Below, piece by piece: positions 9,275-17,704 of a stretch of DNA of 64,000 bases. The translations under genes and the position numbers were made by a program. The notes beneath the pieces were generated by a model. That model worked only from the letters and a program-made list of their open reading frames with translations, was not told the DNA's origin and did not search any database. This DNA is from Streptomyces sannanensis. Lineage in GTDB: Bacteria > Actinomycetota > Actinomycetes > Streptomycetales > Streptomycetaceae. The stretch spans positions 5,394,001 through 5,458,000 of the forward strand of contig NZ_BAAAYL010000001.1 of assembly GCF_039536205.1 (NCBI RefSeq), in the 5' to 3' direction. Numbering within the stretch: the first letter of the stretch is position 1; the number at the start of each line of letters is the position of its first letter.

Positions 9275-9396
9275 AGGTGCTGCCAATGGACCAATGCCTT
9301 GCTCGTGGAGGGTCCGGCCGAGAGGCCGGTGGGGAGGGACGCAATGAAACCCGCGCTCCCGTTTACAGGTCAATGGTGTTGTCATAAGGTCCGGGC

Positions 9397-10104
9397 ATGG
9401 CCGAGCGAGTGGTTCCTGAGCAGCAACGGCGGCGACGAAGGCCGACCAAGCAGGGCACGGTGCTCTCCGAGCAGATCATCGTGCAGACCGCCCTGCGGCT
9501 GATCGGGCAGCACGGGGCGGAGGCACTCACCGTCCGGCGGCTCGGCGCCGCACTGGGCGCCGATCCGAGTGCGCTGTACCGGTACTTCCGCAACACCGAC
9601 GAGCTGCTGCTGGCCGTCGCGGACGAGCTCATCGGCCGCGCGCAGGAAGGCTGGGAGTCCACCGGCGACTGGCGCGCCGACCTGCGCGAGATCGGCCTGC
9701 GCGTCCATGCCGCGTACCAGGCGCACCCCCAGGCCGCGGTGCTGGCCGCGCACCGGACCACCGGACGGGAGAACGAGACATGGGCGGTCGAGAGCATGCT
9801 CGGCGTGCTGCGCTCGGCGGGCTTCCCGGACGAGGAGGCGGTACGGATCTACCACGCCTTCGTCGACCAGGCGCTGGCCTTCGCCGCCCTGGACGCGGCC
9901 GAACTCGCGCTGCCGGCCCCCGCCCGGACGGCCGACCTCCAGGTCTGGCGGGCGAGCTACGGCCGGCTGCCCGCCGGCACGCACCCGAACATCGCCGCGA
10001 CGGCCCACATCCTGGCCGACGACATGATGCTCAGCGGCTATCCGTTCGCACTGGAGCTGCTGCTCGAGGCGTCCGCCGCGAGGCTGGCCTCCCGGCGGGG
10101 CTGA
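9397..10104 (+). CDS. TetR-family transcriptional regulator
   Basis: 235-residue regulator. The N-terminal HTH (ALRLIGQHGAEALTVRRLGAALGADPSALYRYFRNTDELL) lies at about residues 30-75, preceded by a basic tail (QQRRRRRPTK). The C-terminal ligand domain resembles the TetR_C_1 type. It is divergent from the APC permease, with the region 9275-9396 between the starts as its likely operator, so it probably controls the permease/amidohydrolase pair. No convincing palindrome was found there. Confidence 0.88.
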   Translation: MAERVVPEQQRRRRRPTKQGTVLSEQIIVQTALRLIGQHGAEALTVRRLGAALGADPSALYRYFRNTDELLLAVADELIGRAQEGWESTGDWRADLREIGLRVHAAYQAHPQAAVLAAHRTTGRENETWAVESMLGVLRSAGFPDEEAVRIYHAFVDQALAFAALDAAELALPAPARTADLQVWRASYGRLPAGTHPNIAATAHILADDMMLSGYPFALELLLEASAARLASRRG

Positions 10105-10155
10105 GCCCGCGAGCCGGGTGACGTGCTCCGTGCTGGTGGGCCTGGGGGCACCTCT

Positions 10156-10197
10156 GGGGGCACCCCCAGCGGTAGCTGGGGGAGGTAGCTGGGGGAG
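10156..10197. repeat. extragenic palindromic element, copy 1, with duplicated arm
   Basis: A 29-bp element containing CCCCCAGCGGTAGCTGGGGG, followed by a second copy of its right arm (GTAGCTGGGGGAG). A near-identical 30-bp copy lies at 37717-37746, with one base of difference. Such hairpins are common between streptomycete genes and could act as terminators or REP-like elements. Confidence 0.7.
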
Positions 10198-10224
10198 TGT
10201 CCGTCCTCAAGCGCCGGATGGGCT
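10197..10224. repeat. 28-bp extragenic repeat, copy A
   Basis: Contains GTCCGTCCTCAAGCGCCGGA; repeated at 10258-10285 with one base different (GGATGGG versus GGACGGG). The two copies are direct repeats with starts 61 bp apart. Confidence 0.7.
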
Positions 10225-10257
10225 GCGGTGCTGACGTTCTTCGTCCGGGCGGCCGGT

Positions 10258-10285
10258 GTGTCCGTCCTCAAGCGCCGGACGGGCT
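10258..10285. repeat. 28-bp extragenic repeat, copy B
   Basis: Second copy of the repeat at 10197-10224, in the same orientation. Function unknown; probably a dispersed streptomycete intergenic repeat. Confidence 0.7.
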
Positions 10286-10530
10286 TGTGGGTTGTTGCCG
10301 GTTGCCGGTGGCCGCTCCGGGGGTACCGTCCGGGCCGGGCATGATTTACGCCGCGCGTTCTCGTGGTCCGTTGGTTTGACCGGCACGTTCGCGCGTCACA
10401 AATCACGTTTTACGGCCCGGCCGGCACCCCCTGCGCGGCCCCCTTCACACGCCGCGGGGTTGTGGGCGGTCGTTCTGCGGGGTGATGGGGGCCACCGGGC
10501 CGCACCCCAACAAGCCTGTCCTTCCAGCCC

Positions 10531-10800
10531 GTCCTGGGGGAGCTTGAGGTGGCCCAGGCGCTCACCCAGTGGCACGCGCGTCAGGACGAGTCACTGCTCG
10601 ACGCCTACTCCGAGACCGCGCTGCGCTGCGTCTGGCGGGCCGAGCACTTCTCGTACACCATGACCACCCTCCTGCACGCCGGCCCCGCGGAGTCGGACTT
10701 CGACCGCCGGCTGCGCCTGTCCCACCTGCGCTACATCGCCTTCTCCGAGGCGGCGTCGGCCTCGATCGCGGAGAGCTACGTCGGCCTGGACGGAAGCTGA
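10531..10800 (+). pseudogene. pobA: 3' remnant of 4-hydroxybenzoate 3-monooxygenase
   Basis: About 90 codons resembling only the extreme C terminus of PobA, an FAD enzyme of about 390 residues that converts 4-hydroxybenzoate to protocatechuate. Recognisable pieces are LDAYSETALRCVWRAEHFSYTMTTLLH and SEAASASIAESYVGL. The FAD- and substrate-binding domains are missing and the upstream sequence is repeat-rich non-coding DNA, so this is a deletion remnant. A GTG at 10549 could start a short peptide, but no ribosome binding site supports it. Confidence 0.75.
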
Positions 10801-10821
10801 GCCGTGGCCGCGGTGGCGCAG

Positions 10822-10853
10822 GGGCCCCGTTCCGTGGGCACGGGACGGGGCCC
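10822..10853. terminator. bidirectional terminator between pobA remnant and RHS gene
   Basis: A 13-bp stem, GGGCCCCGTTCCG against CGGGACGGGGCCC (one G-T pair), with a 6-nt loop. It lies between the pobA remnant (plus) and the end of the RHS gene (minus), so it can stop both convergent transcripts. Confidence 0.7.
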
Positions 10854-10902
10854 TGCACTGCCCTATGCGCGCTACGAGCGGGTCAGCGAGGCCGGCTGCA
10901 CA

Positions 10903-13900
10903 TCAGCAGCCGCTGGTGCATTTGCCGTCGGTCCAGGATCGGTCGATCTTGGGCCTCCCCGTGGGTTTCGAGTCCAGGCCGTCCTCGTTGGCCATGCGGT
11001 CCTGAGCGATCACCTGCGGCGGCTGGTTCCTGCGGTACTGGACCACCTCCATGTCCGGGTAGGGGTCTCCGCTCCGTGTCACAGTTACAGACGACTTGTT
11101 GGCCGCGATGGTGACATCGTTGTCGACCGCGAAGATCCGAATGAGACTGTTGACCCCGTGCAGACCGAGGTCGAGCTTGTCCGGCGTGGACGAATGGCCG
11201 TACGACGAGTAGTTCAGGACATTCCAGCTCTTCCGGCTCTTCCATGTATTTTCCGGATTGGCGTTGAACAGCAGTGATTGCGCCGAGATCGAGATGGATG
11301 GCGCCTCCATCTTCCGCGGCGGTGCGTGAGGGCTCTTGAAGCTGCCCATCGTGAACGAATTGGTGTGGGAGGCAGACACCTTGAAGGTCACGTCGCCCGA
11401 GGCGGTGTCCCAGAACAGGACCATGCGGTAGGGCGCGTCCGGATCCACGGAGAAAGTTCTGTCGTCGCCCAGGAGTAACGCCCCCAAGGGCGTGTAGACC
11501 GCTTTCTTGGTGTGGATGTAGAACCTCATCATGATGATGCCGCGGTCCTCACCCTTGCCCACGTTGAACTTCCCGAACTTGGTGCCATTTCCCCCCTCCG
11601 ACAACATCACCCGCTTCGCCGCGTCGTAGCGGTCGTAGACACGGCCGAACTTGAAGGTGTGCGTGCGCAGAGCGCGGGACGCCGGGCTGGCGATGCTGAA
11701 GGCCGGCCGGGCGTACCTGATGGACTTCCGGGCGAACGCGGCCCCCATACGGAGCATGGAGCGGAGGGACCACTCGCCGCTCGGATCCGCGTCGGTGACG
11801 GGCGAGTTGTTCGCGTAGGAGTAGGCGTTGAGCTGCTGCGGGTCGGAGAGGTTCATCACCGGATCCGCCGAGATGAACTTTCCGTTGGCGGCGTCGTACT
11901 CGCGTGCGCCCACATGGGTCAGGCCCGTGGACGCGTCGTTCGTACCGCCGACGAATCCCCGCTCGCCCGGCCAGCTGCCGGCCGCCGGCTGGGTTCCGCG
12001 CGGGGTGCCGAAGGGGCCGTGGTCGCGGCGTTGGTAGCTCAGGGTCGCCGCGTCGACCGTCACCTCGTCGGTTCCGTGGTGGTCGCCGAGCAGGTACGAC
12101 ACCGAGCCGTCCGAGGACCGGGTGACCGTGGCCTTGCCCGCCGGGTAGTAGCGCAGGCCGCTGACCGTCGCCTTGGCCGTGTCCAGCCGCAGTTCCTGGC
12201 TGCCGAGGTAGAGCGTGACCGCGCCGGGGTCCCGGCGCAGCAGCCGGGTGCCGTCCGCGTCGTACAGGAAGGTGGACGTCTTGCCGCCCACCGTCGACGA
12301 GGCCATACGTCCCTCGGCGTCCCAGGTGATGCTCTGGTCACCCGCGGTGGTCACCCGGCGCGTGGTGTTGCCCGACGCGTCGTACTCGAAGGTGTCGGTG
12401 CGCGCTCCGGAGCCGGTCACGGCGACCTGCTCCATGGCGTGCGGCCGGTCGCCGCCGGGGCCAGGGTACGCGTAGGTGCGCGTCACGTCCTCGGCGGTGT
12501 CGCCGGACGGGGCGTGCCGGACCTCGCTGGTGCGGTTGCCGACCGCGTCGTACGTGTACGAGTACCAGTACGGGCTGACACCGCCGACCTGCGGCCGTAC
12601 GTCCGTGGACGGCTTGAGCGCGCAGTCGTCGGTCCCGGTCCAGGCGTTGGTCAGCCGGGCCGCGAAGTCATGGGTGAAGCACTGGGTGTCGGTCACCGCC
12701 TTGTCGTCTCGGTCGTTGCGGATGCGGGTGATGTTGCCCGACGGGTCGTAGGTGTAGGTCTTGTTGTCGATGGTCTGCGGGCCGTCCGCCTCCCGGTCGT
12801 TGACGACTCCGGCGAGCCGGCGTGTGGCGTCCTCGTAGCTGAACGTCTGCACCACACGGCCGCCGATGTCTCCAAGCACGGTCTGCAGGACCTCGCCGAA
12901 GGGCGAGTACTGGGTGCCCAGCGAGTACACGTCCGTGCCGTTGCCGACGGTGGCCGGCAGGCCGTAGGTGGTGTAGCCGTGCCGGACGGTTTCGGCGGGG
13001 AGACCGCCGCCGGCCGGATAGCTGGTGGTGGCGGCGAGACCCGTGTTGGGGGTGTAGGTGTTGGCGAACTCGTAGGTGCCCGCGAGCTTGCCCTCGGCGG
13101 CGGGGACGGTGATCACCGAGCCGGTGGCGTGGCCCGCCGTGTCATAGCCCTTCACCGCGGTGGTGTACGCGTTGCCGTTCTCGTACCTGACCGACTTGGT
13201 GAGCTTCCCCACGCCGCCGGGCAGGGTGTCGTACGTCCACTCCGCGAGCGCGGTGCCGTTGACGTCGTCCTTGCGGAGTGAGGTCGCCCGGCCGAGATCG
13301 TCGTAGGTGTACGCGAGCGTCTGCTTGCGGGCGTCGGTGGTGGTGGCGACGAGGCCGTCGGCCCGGTAGGTGGTGGTGACGGTGCCCTTGTCCGGGTCGG
13401 ACGACTGGACCTTGCGGCCACGCAGGTCGTACCCGGCCGTCCAGGTGTTGCCCGCCTCGTCGACCACCTTGGTGAGCCGGTCCGCCGAGTCGTAGCCGTA
13501 CTTCACGGACTCGTACCTGTCGGCGGAGGCGTCGAGGACGGGGTTGCGGTCCTTGTACTCGCGCAGCTCGACGGGCTTGTCGTGGGCGTTGACGACCGTG
13601 AGGACCGCGGTCCCGCCGACGGGCGGAACGGTCGCCGTCCAGTTGCCGCCGTAGCTCGTGGTGCTGCGCCACTTCTCGACGCCCTTGGACAGGAGAACGG
13701 ACGCGGTGGGGCGCCCCTGGCCGTCGAACTCGGTCACCGTCTGGGACGGCACGACGTTGTCGGCCACCGCGTGCACGGACGAGCCCGTCGGCTGGTCGTT
13801 GTAGTACTCGCCGTTGGTCTTCCAGGCGCGGCCGTGGCTGTCGTAGAAGGTGTCGCTGACCAGCCTGCCGGTGCCGCCGTGGGCGTCGGTCTGGGTCTGG

Positions 13901-16900
13901 CGCCGGCGCAGCATGCCGTCGTACAGCGTGACGGCGGTGCGGTACTGGCCGTTCTCCAGGAGCGTCCTGGACGTCACCGTGGTCGGGCCGGTGTTGCGCA
14001 CGAGGTACGAGAAGGTGACGTCCGCCGGGGCGGTCTTGGCCCGGCCCGGCTTCCACGCGGCGACGAGCCGGCCCAGGGAGTTGTAGTCCTGGTGGGTGAC
14101 ACGGCCGTTGGCGTCGGTCGCCTTGACCGTGAGCCCGCGCAGACCGTCGAGATCGGCGTAGGTCACATGACCCTTGGCGTTGGTGGTCTTGACCTGGGTC
14201 GGCTGGGCGCCGCTCGCGGGAGTGTAGGCGGTGACGGACCTGGCGCCCGCCGCGTCCGTGTCCTCCACCCTGCGGCCCATGGCGTCGTGGACGGCGGTGG
14301 CCGTGGTCACGAAGACCGGATCGCCCTGGAGGCCGAAGCGGTCCAGCTCCTCGATCCGGCTCGGGTTCGCCTTGCCGGCCACGGGGGCGGCGCCGAAGGC
14401 GCCGTTGTCGTACGTCGTACGGGTCTCTCCGATGATGTTTGCGGGGGCGGCCGGGGTGCCGCAGGCTGCGGAGGTCTTCTGCTCCGACGCGATGTACGCG
14501 ATCAGCCAGTTCGTCGTGTCGGGCGTCGTGTGCGTGGTGCGGGTGCACATCTCGTCACCGCTGACCGCGAGGTCGCCCTCGTCGGAGGAGGTGACGGTCT
14601 GCCCGTACTCGTCGAAGGAGTTCGTCAGCCGGGTGGTGCGCCAGGTTCCGTCCGAGAGCAGCGTCCTCGTCGACACGACCCGGGTGTCGGCCTGGTAGGC
14701 CTTCAGGTCGGTCGTTCCGGTCCTCTTCATGCTCGCGGTCTCGCGGGACCAGGGCTCGGACGTCGAGACGACGACGGGCGAGCCACCGTCCTTGTCGTAG
14801 ACGGCGGACTCCAGTTCCATGCCGGCGTAGGGCTCGGCGTCGGAGTGGGTCCGGCCGGCCGAGTCGGTGACCGTGGCTCCCTCGATGCCGCGGAGGAAGA
14901 CGGTCTCCTCCAGGGTCCGGTTCTCCGCGCCGGTCCGGGTGCGCACCTTGGCATAGCCGCGGAAGTCGCCGTGCGTGCGGTGCTTTTCGAGGGTGAACTC
15001 GCTGGTGTCCTTGGCCCAGGCGATCCCGCCGAGGTACTCGTACTCGGTCACGGCGGAGTCGGTGTCGGCCACCTTGTCGTCCTCGACGACCTTGGTGACG
15101 ACGTACTTGTGGAACCAGTCCTTCACCGGTTCGGTGCCGCCCTCCGGCGTCCACCACGCCGGGTAGCAGCGCTTGGTGTTCGTCTCGGCGGCAGGGGGCG
15201 CGCTGTAGACGCATTCCGTGGGCGAGTAGGTGACCAGGGTGTCGGCGCCGCTCTCGCTGCTGATACGGGTGATGCGGTACTTGTTCAGCGGAGGACGTCC
15301 CTCCGCCGCGTCGACCCGGTTGGGCATCAGCGTGCCGCCGAAGGTCACCGCAGGCGTGGACAGGGCCGTACCGCCGGCCTTGCCGGTGCGGACGACGGAG
15401 GCGAGCCACAGGTCCGCGCCGCCCGCGTCACCGGTGCCGGGGAACTGGTGGGTGAACGTCCATGTGTCGACGTCCACGAACACGCCGGCCTTCAGGGCCT
15501 GGGTGGTGACGGAGGTCAGCCGCTTGCGCGACCAGAAGGTCGGGGACCCGCTCATGCAGTCCTTGCCCACCTCGCAGACCTGGTCGACCGGTGTGTCCGG
15601 CCAGTTCGCGGCGTGAGCCTTGTCGAAGGCGCAGTCGGCGGTGCTGCCCAGGCAGCGGTCGGCGGTGCCGAACAGCACCCGGGCCGCGGGCTGGAAGGCG
15701 TGGACCTGGCCGGCGCGGTGACCGTACTCGATGCGGTTCAGGAGACCGCCGCGCACGTAGGTGACGTCGGCCTTGGGGATCGAGGTCTGCTCCCCGCCCG
15801 AGTTCTTGGCGTAGGCGTTGGTCTCCTTGTCGTAGAAGAGCGCCATCGCGTTGCCGTGCGGATCCACGACGTAGTCGAGGTTCCAGCGCCAGGCCTGGTT
15901 GCGCCACGAGTCGGCGAAGGCGGTCGCGTGCCCCGGCTCACCGGCGTGGTTGCCGAAGACGGGAGTGGTGAACGCCGAGCCGGTTTCCGGCTTGCCCGCG
16001 ACCCAGCCCGGGAGACGGTTCCTGCCGAAGAAGTACTGGGTGCCGTCGAGCGTGGTCACCTTCCAGTACTCGTTGTCGTCGTCGCCGTTGGCGGTGTCGG
16101 CGGACGTGCCCCTGACGCGCTCGACGCGCGAACCGTCGTCGTCGGCCGGCTTCCACACCTCGCTGGTGCCGACCCGCACCAGCGGGGTCGACGAACCGTT
16201 CAGCGACAGCACGGCGTTGTCCGACTTCCAGCACAGGTCGCCGGACTTGGTGCCCGCGTTGGAGCCCGTGGCGTTGTCGTCCTTGCAGCTCATGTACTGG
16301 CGCTCGATGAACCCGAGCTCCATGGACCAGCCCTCACCGACCGCGGACGACTGGTTGTTCGTCGCGGCGGTGCGCCCGTCGATGGACGACGAGGAGTAGC
16401 CCAGGCCCAGCTTCGGCGTCAGATCGCCGGGCACCGGTGGCACCGCCAGCGGGTACTGCCAGGTGAAGCCGCCCTCGTTGCCGCCCGCGGACCAGGAGCC
16501 GGAGGGTGACAGCGAGGTCGCCTTGAAGTCGCCGTTGCCGCCCTCGGAGGAGGCGGTCACCGCCAGCACGGTGAACGCGGACGCGTCCGCGGCGAGGGCG
16601 ACCTCGGCGGTCAGCGTTCCCGCCTTGCTGTCGTTGTGCGTCGGCAGCGGCTCCGGCACCCGGCAGGAAGCCTTGTCCGGTTGGGTCAGCGCACAGGAGG
16701 GAAGCTGGACCAGGCGCAGCCGGGAGGACCAGTCGGCTCCGTAGGCGTCACGGAAGGCGGTGTAGTCGAGCTGTACGGAGGCGCGGCCGGGCGCGGCGGT
16801 GCCGTCGTCGCGGGCGACGCCGACCAGCACTCCGTCGACGCCCGCTCCGGCGGCCCTCCCGCGGTCGGTGGTCCGTACCCGGATCCTGTCCGGCACGGCC

Positions 16901-17367
16901 TCGGGGGTGGTACGCCCCTTGCTCTTCCGCGCCGTCAGCGGGGCGAAGCGCAAGGGCATCCCCTTGGCCTCGGCGTGCGGCAGCCCGTAGACGCTCTTGC
17001 CCGCCGCGCTCCTGGCCAGTGCCGCGGGAGCAACGGCGGTGAGGTCGACCCGCGTCTCACCGGCGGCGGGCCAGACGGTCCTGCCGGGCCGCCACGGCTT
17101 CCTGTCGGTATCGCTGACGGCGGCGCGCGCGTGACGGGAGCCGATGGCGGTGCCGGGAACGGATGCGGTCCGCTGTACGGGGCGGACCTTGAAGTCCTTC
17201 TTGTCGAGGGCGACGGCTCCCGCGTCCGGCAGGAGCGTCACCGTGAGCGCTCCGGCCAGCAGGAAGCCCAGCGCGGCCGTGCCCTTCCCGAGGCGCCGGG
17301 TGCGACGGCGTCCGCCGCCCCGCCCGTCCCCGGTGAGTCTCGATGTCCCCACCCACTTTTGAGGCAA
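10903..17367 (-). CDS. secreted RHS/YD-repeat protein with divergent C-terminal tip
   Basis: 2,154 residues. Order: a basic, Tat-like N terminus and signal peptide (about 1-52); a SpvB/TcaC-like N-terminal region (QYPLAVPPVPGDLTPKLGLGY); many YD repeats (for example TYDDLGRATSLRKDD); the RHS core with the YLLGDHHGT and ANGKFISADPVM motifs; and the core end NNSPVTDADPSGEW near residue 1866. The last 288 residues (10906-11769) form a separate tip with no family I recognise. The TTG start at 17367 has GGAG 8 nt upstream; a GTG at 17352 is possible. RHS shells usually encase a C-terminal toxin, but no immunity gene is visible downstream. A secreted lectin-like gene is divergent. Confidence 0.9.
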   Translation of the reverse strand: MPQKWVGTSRLTGDGRGGGRRRTRRLGKGTAALGFLLAGALTVTLLPDAGAVALDKKDFKVRPVQRTASVPGTAIGSRHARAAVSDTDRKPWRPGRTVWPAAGETRVDLTAVAPAALARSAAGKSVYGLPHAEAKGMPLRFAPLTARKSKGRTTPEAVPDRIRVRTTDRGRAAGAGVDGVLVGVARDDGTAAPGRASVQLDYTAFRDAYGADWSSRLRLVQLPSCALTQPDKASCRVPEPLPTHNDSKAGTLTAEVALAADASAFTVLAVTASSEGGNGDFKATSLSPSGSWSAGGNEGGFTWQYPLAVPPVPGDLTPKLGLGYSSSSIDGRTAATNNQSSAVGEGWSMELGFIERQYMSCKDDNATGSNAGTKSGDLCWKSDNAVLSLNGSSTPLVRVGTSEVWKPADDDGSRVERVRGTSADTANGDDDNEYWKVTTLDGTQYFFGRNRLPGWVAGKPETGSAFTTPVFGNHAGEPGHATAFADSWRNQAWRWNLDYVVDPHGNAMALFYDKETNAYAKNSGGEQTSIPKADVTYVRGGLLNRIEYGHRAGQVHAFQPAARVLFGTADRCLGSTADCAFDKAHAANWPDTPVDQVCEVGKDCMSGSPTFWSRKRLTSVTTQALKAGVFVDVDTWTFTHQFPGTGDAGGADLWLASVVRTGKAGGTALSTPAVTFGGTLMPNRVDAAEGRPPLNKYRITRISSESGADTLVTYSPTECVYSAPPAAETNTKRCYPAWWTPEGGTEPVKDWFHKYVVTKVVEDDKVADTDSAVTEYEYLGGIAWAKDTSEFTLEKHRTHGDFRGYAKVRTRTGAENRTLEETVFLRGIEGATVTDSAGRTHSDAEPYAGMELESAVYDKDGGSPVVVSTSEPWSRETASMKRTGTTDLKAYQADTRVVSTRTLLSDGTWRTTRLTNSFDEYGQTVTSSDEGDLAVSGDEMCTRTTHTTPDTTNWLIAYIASEQKTSAACGTPAAPANIIGETRTTYDNGAFGAAPVAGKANPSRIEELDRFGLQGDPVFVTTATAVHDAMGRRVEDTDAAGARSVTAYTPASGAQPTQVKTTNAKGHVTYADLDGLRGLTVKATDANGRVTHQDYNSLGRLVAAWKPGRAKTAPADVTFSYLVRNTGPTTVTSRTLLENGQYRTAVTLYDGMLRRRQTQTDAHGGTGRLVSDTFYDSHGRAWKTNGEYYNDQPTGSSVHAVADNVVPSQTVTEFDGQGRPTASVLLSKGVEKWRSTTSYGGNWTATVPPVGGTAVLTVVNAHDKPVELREYKDRNPVLDASADRYESVKYGYDSADRLTKVVDEAGNTWTAGYDLRGRKVQSSDPDKGTVTTTYRADGLVATTTDARKQTLAYTYDDLGRATSLRKDDVNGTALAEWTYDTLPGGVGKLTKSVRYENGNAYTTAVKGYDTAGHATGSVITVPAAEGKLAGTYEFANTYTPNTGLAATTSYPAGGGLPAETVRHGYTTYGLPATVGNGTDVYSLGTQYSPFGEVLQTVLGDIGGRVVQTFSYEDATRRLAGVVNDREADGPQTIDNKTYTYDPSGNITRIRNDRDDKAVTDTQCFTHDFAARLTNAWTGTDDCALKPSTDVRPQVGGVSPYWYSYTYDAVGNRTSEVRHAPSGDTAEDVTRTYAYPGPGGDRPHAMEQVAVTGSGARTDTFEYDASGNTTRRVTTAGDQSITWDAEGRMASSTVGGKTSTFLYDADGTRLLRRDPGAVTLYLGSQELRLDTAKATVSGLRYYPAGKATVTRSSDGSVSYLLGDHHGTDEVTVDAATLSYQRRDHGPFGTPRGTQPAAGSWPGERGFVGGTNDASTGLTHVGAREYDAANGKFISADPVMNLSDPQQLNAYSYANNSPVTDADPSGEWSLRSMLRMGAAFARKSIRYARPAFSIASPASRALRTHTFKFGRVYDRYDAAKRVMLSEGGNGTKFGKFNVGKGEDRGIIMMRFYIHTKKAVYTPLGALLLGDDRTFSVDPDAPYRMVLFWDTASGDVTFKVSASHTNSFTMGSFKSPHAPPRKMEAPSISISAQSLLFNANPENTWKSRKSWNVLNYSSYGHSSTPDKLDLGLHGVNSLIRIFAVDNDVTIAANKSSVTVTRSGDPYPDMEVVQYRRNQPPQVIAQDRMANEDGLDSKPTGRPKIDRSWTDGKCTSGC

Positions 17368-17704
17368 TGTGGAATCTCCGAATTCAGTTGAAAGGGCACC
17401 CGGTCGTCGGGTGCCCCGGGGAAATTAGCACCAGGGAGAAGCAGTTCGGAAAGCGTGTGTGCAACACAGGGCAGGAGTGTGGAATTCCGGACTTCCAGAG
17501 TGGCGATTTCTGGCCATTCCGGAATATGAAAGTCCGGTTCTGTTTCACTGCCCCAAATGCGAGGACGTAAAGATGATCTTCCGCCCTAAAGGGTATTTTC
17601 GGGTCGAAGTCATAGGCTGCGCGATGGTGTCGAAGTCCGCTGTGGAAAAGGAACGCGCTACGCTCCCGCACTGAAATGAGAAAACTCCACGAGGGGGCGG
17701 AAAA
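17368..17704. promoter_or_regulatory. divergent promoter region of the RHS and lectin genes
   Basis: About 337 bp, clearly more AT-rich than its surroundings, between the two TTG starts. A hairpin (GGGCACCCG / CGGGTGCCC, loop GTCGT) lies at 17394-17416 in the RHS leader. A palindrome ATTCCGGAAT sits near 17516-17525, and inverted CCGGACTT/AAGTCCGG arms flank it. TAGGCT and TACGCT near 17610 and 17660 resemble streptomycete -10 boxes for the lectin gene. No coding sequence is credible here. Confidence 0.45.

Larger units (their letters stand above)
10105..10530. other. intergenic region with extragenic repeats, no gene
   Basis: About 425 bp between the TetR gene and the pobA remnant. It holds the palindromic element at 10156-10184, a partial duplication of its right arm, and two copies of a 28-bp repeat. 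The last 150 bp show no coding signal or homology that I recognise. This looks like a recombination or deletion scar. Confidence 0.6.

Noticed and set aside
7781..9385. Longer permease start at 9385
   Set aside because: It would overlap the TetR promoter region and add non-conserved residues; GTG at 9274 or ATG at 9220 fits the family better.
9360..9396. TetR operator in the permease/tetR gap
   Set aside because: The AT-rich stretch contains TTGACC but no palindrome with more than short chance matches; not enough to call a site.
13582..16509. 975-codon open frame antisense to the RHS gene
   Set aside because: It lies wholly opposite a gene with clear YD/RHS motifs. Its Val/Gly/Arg-rich composition without motifs is typical of antisense frames in high-GC DNA.
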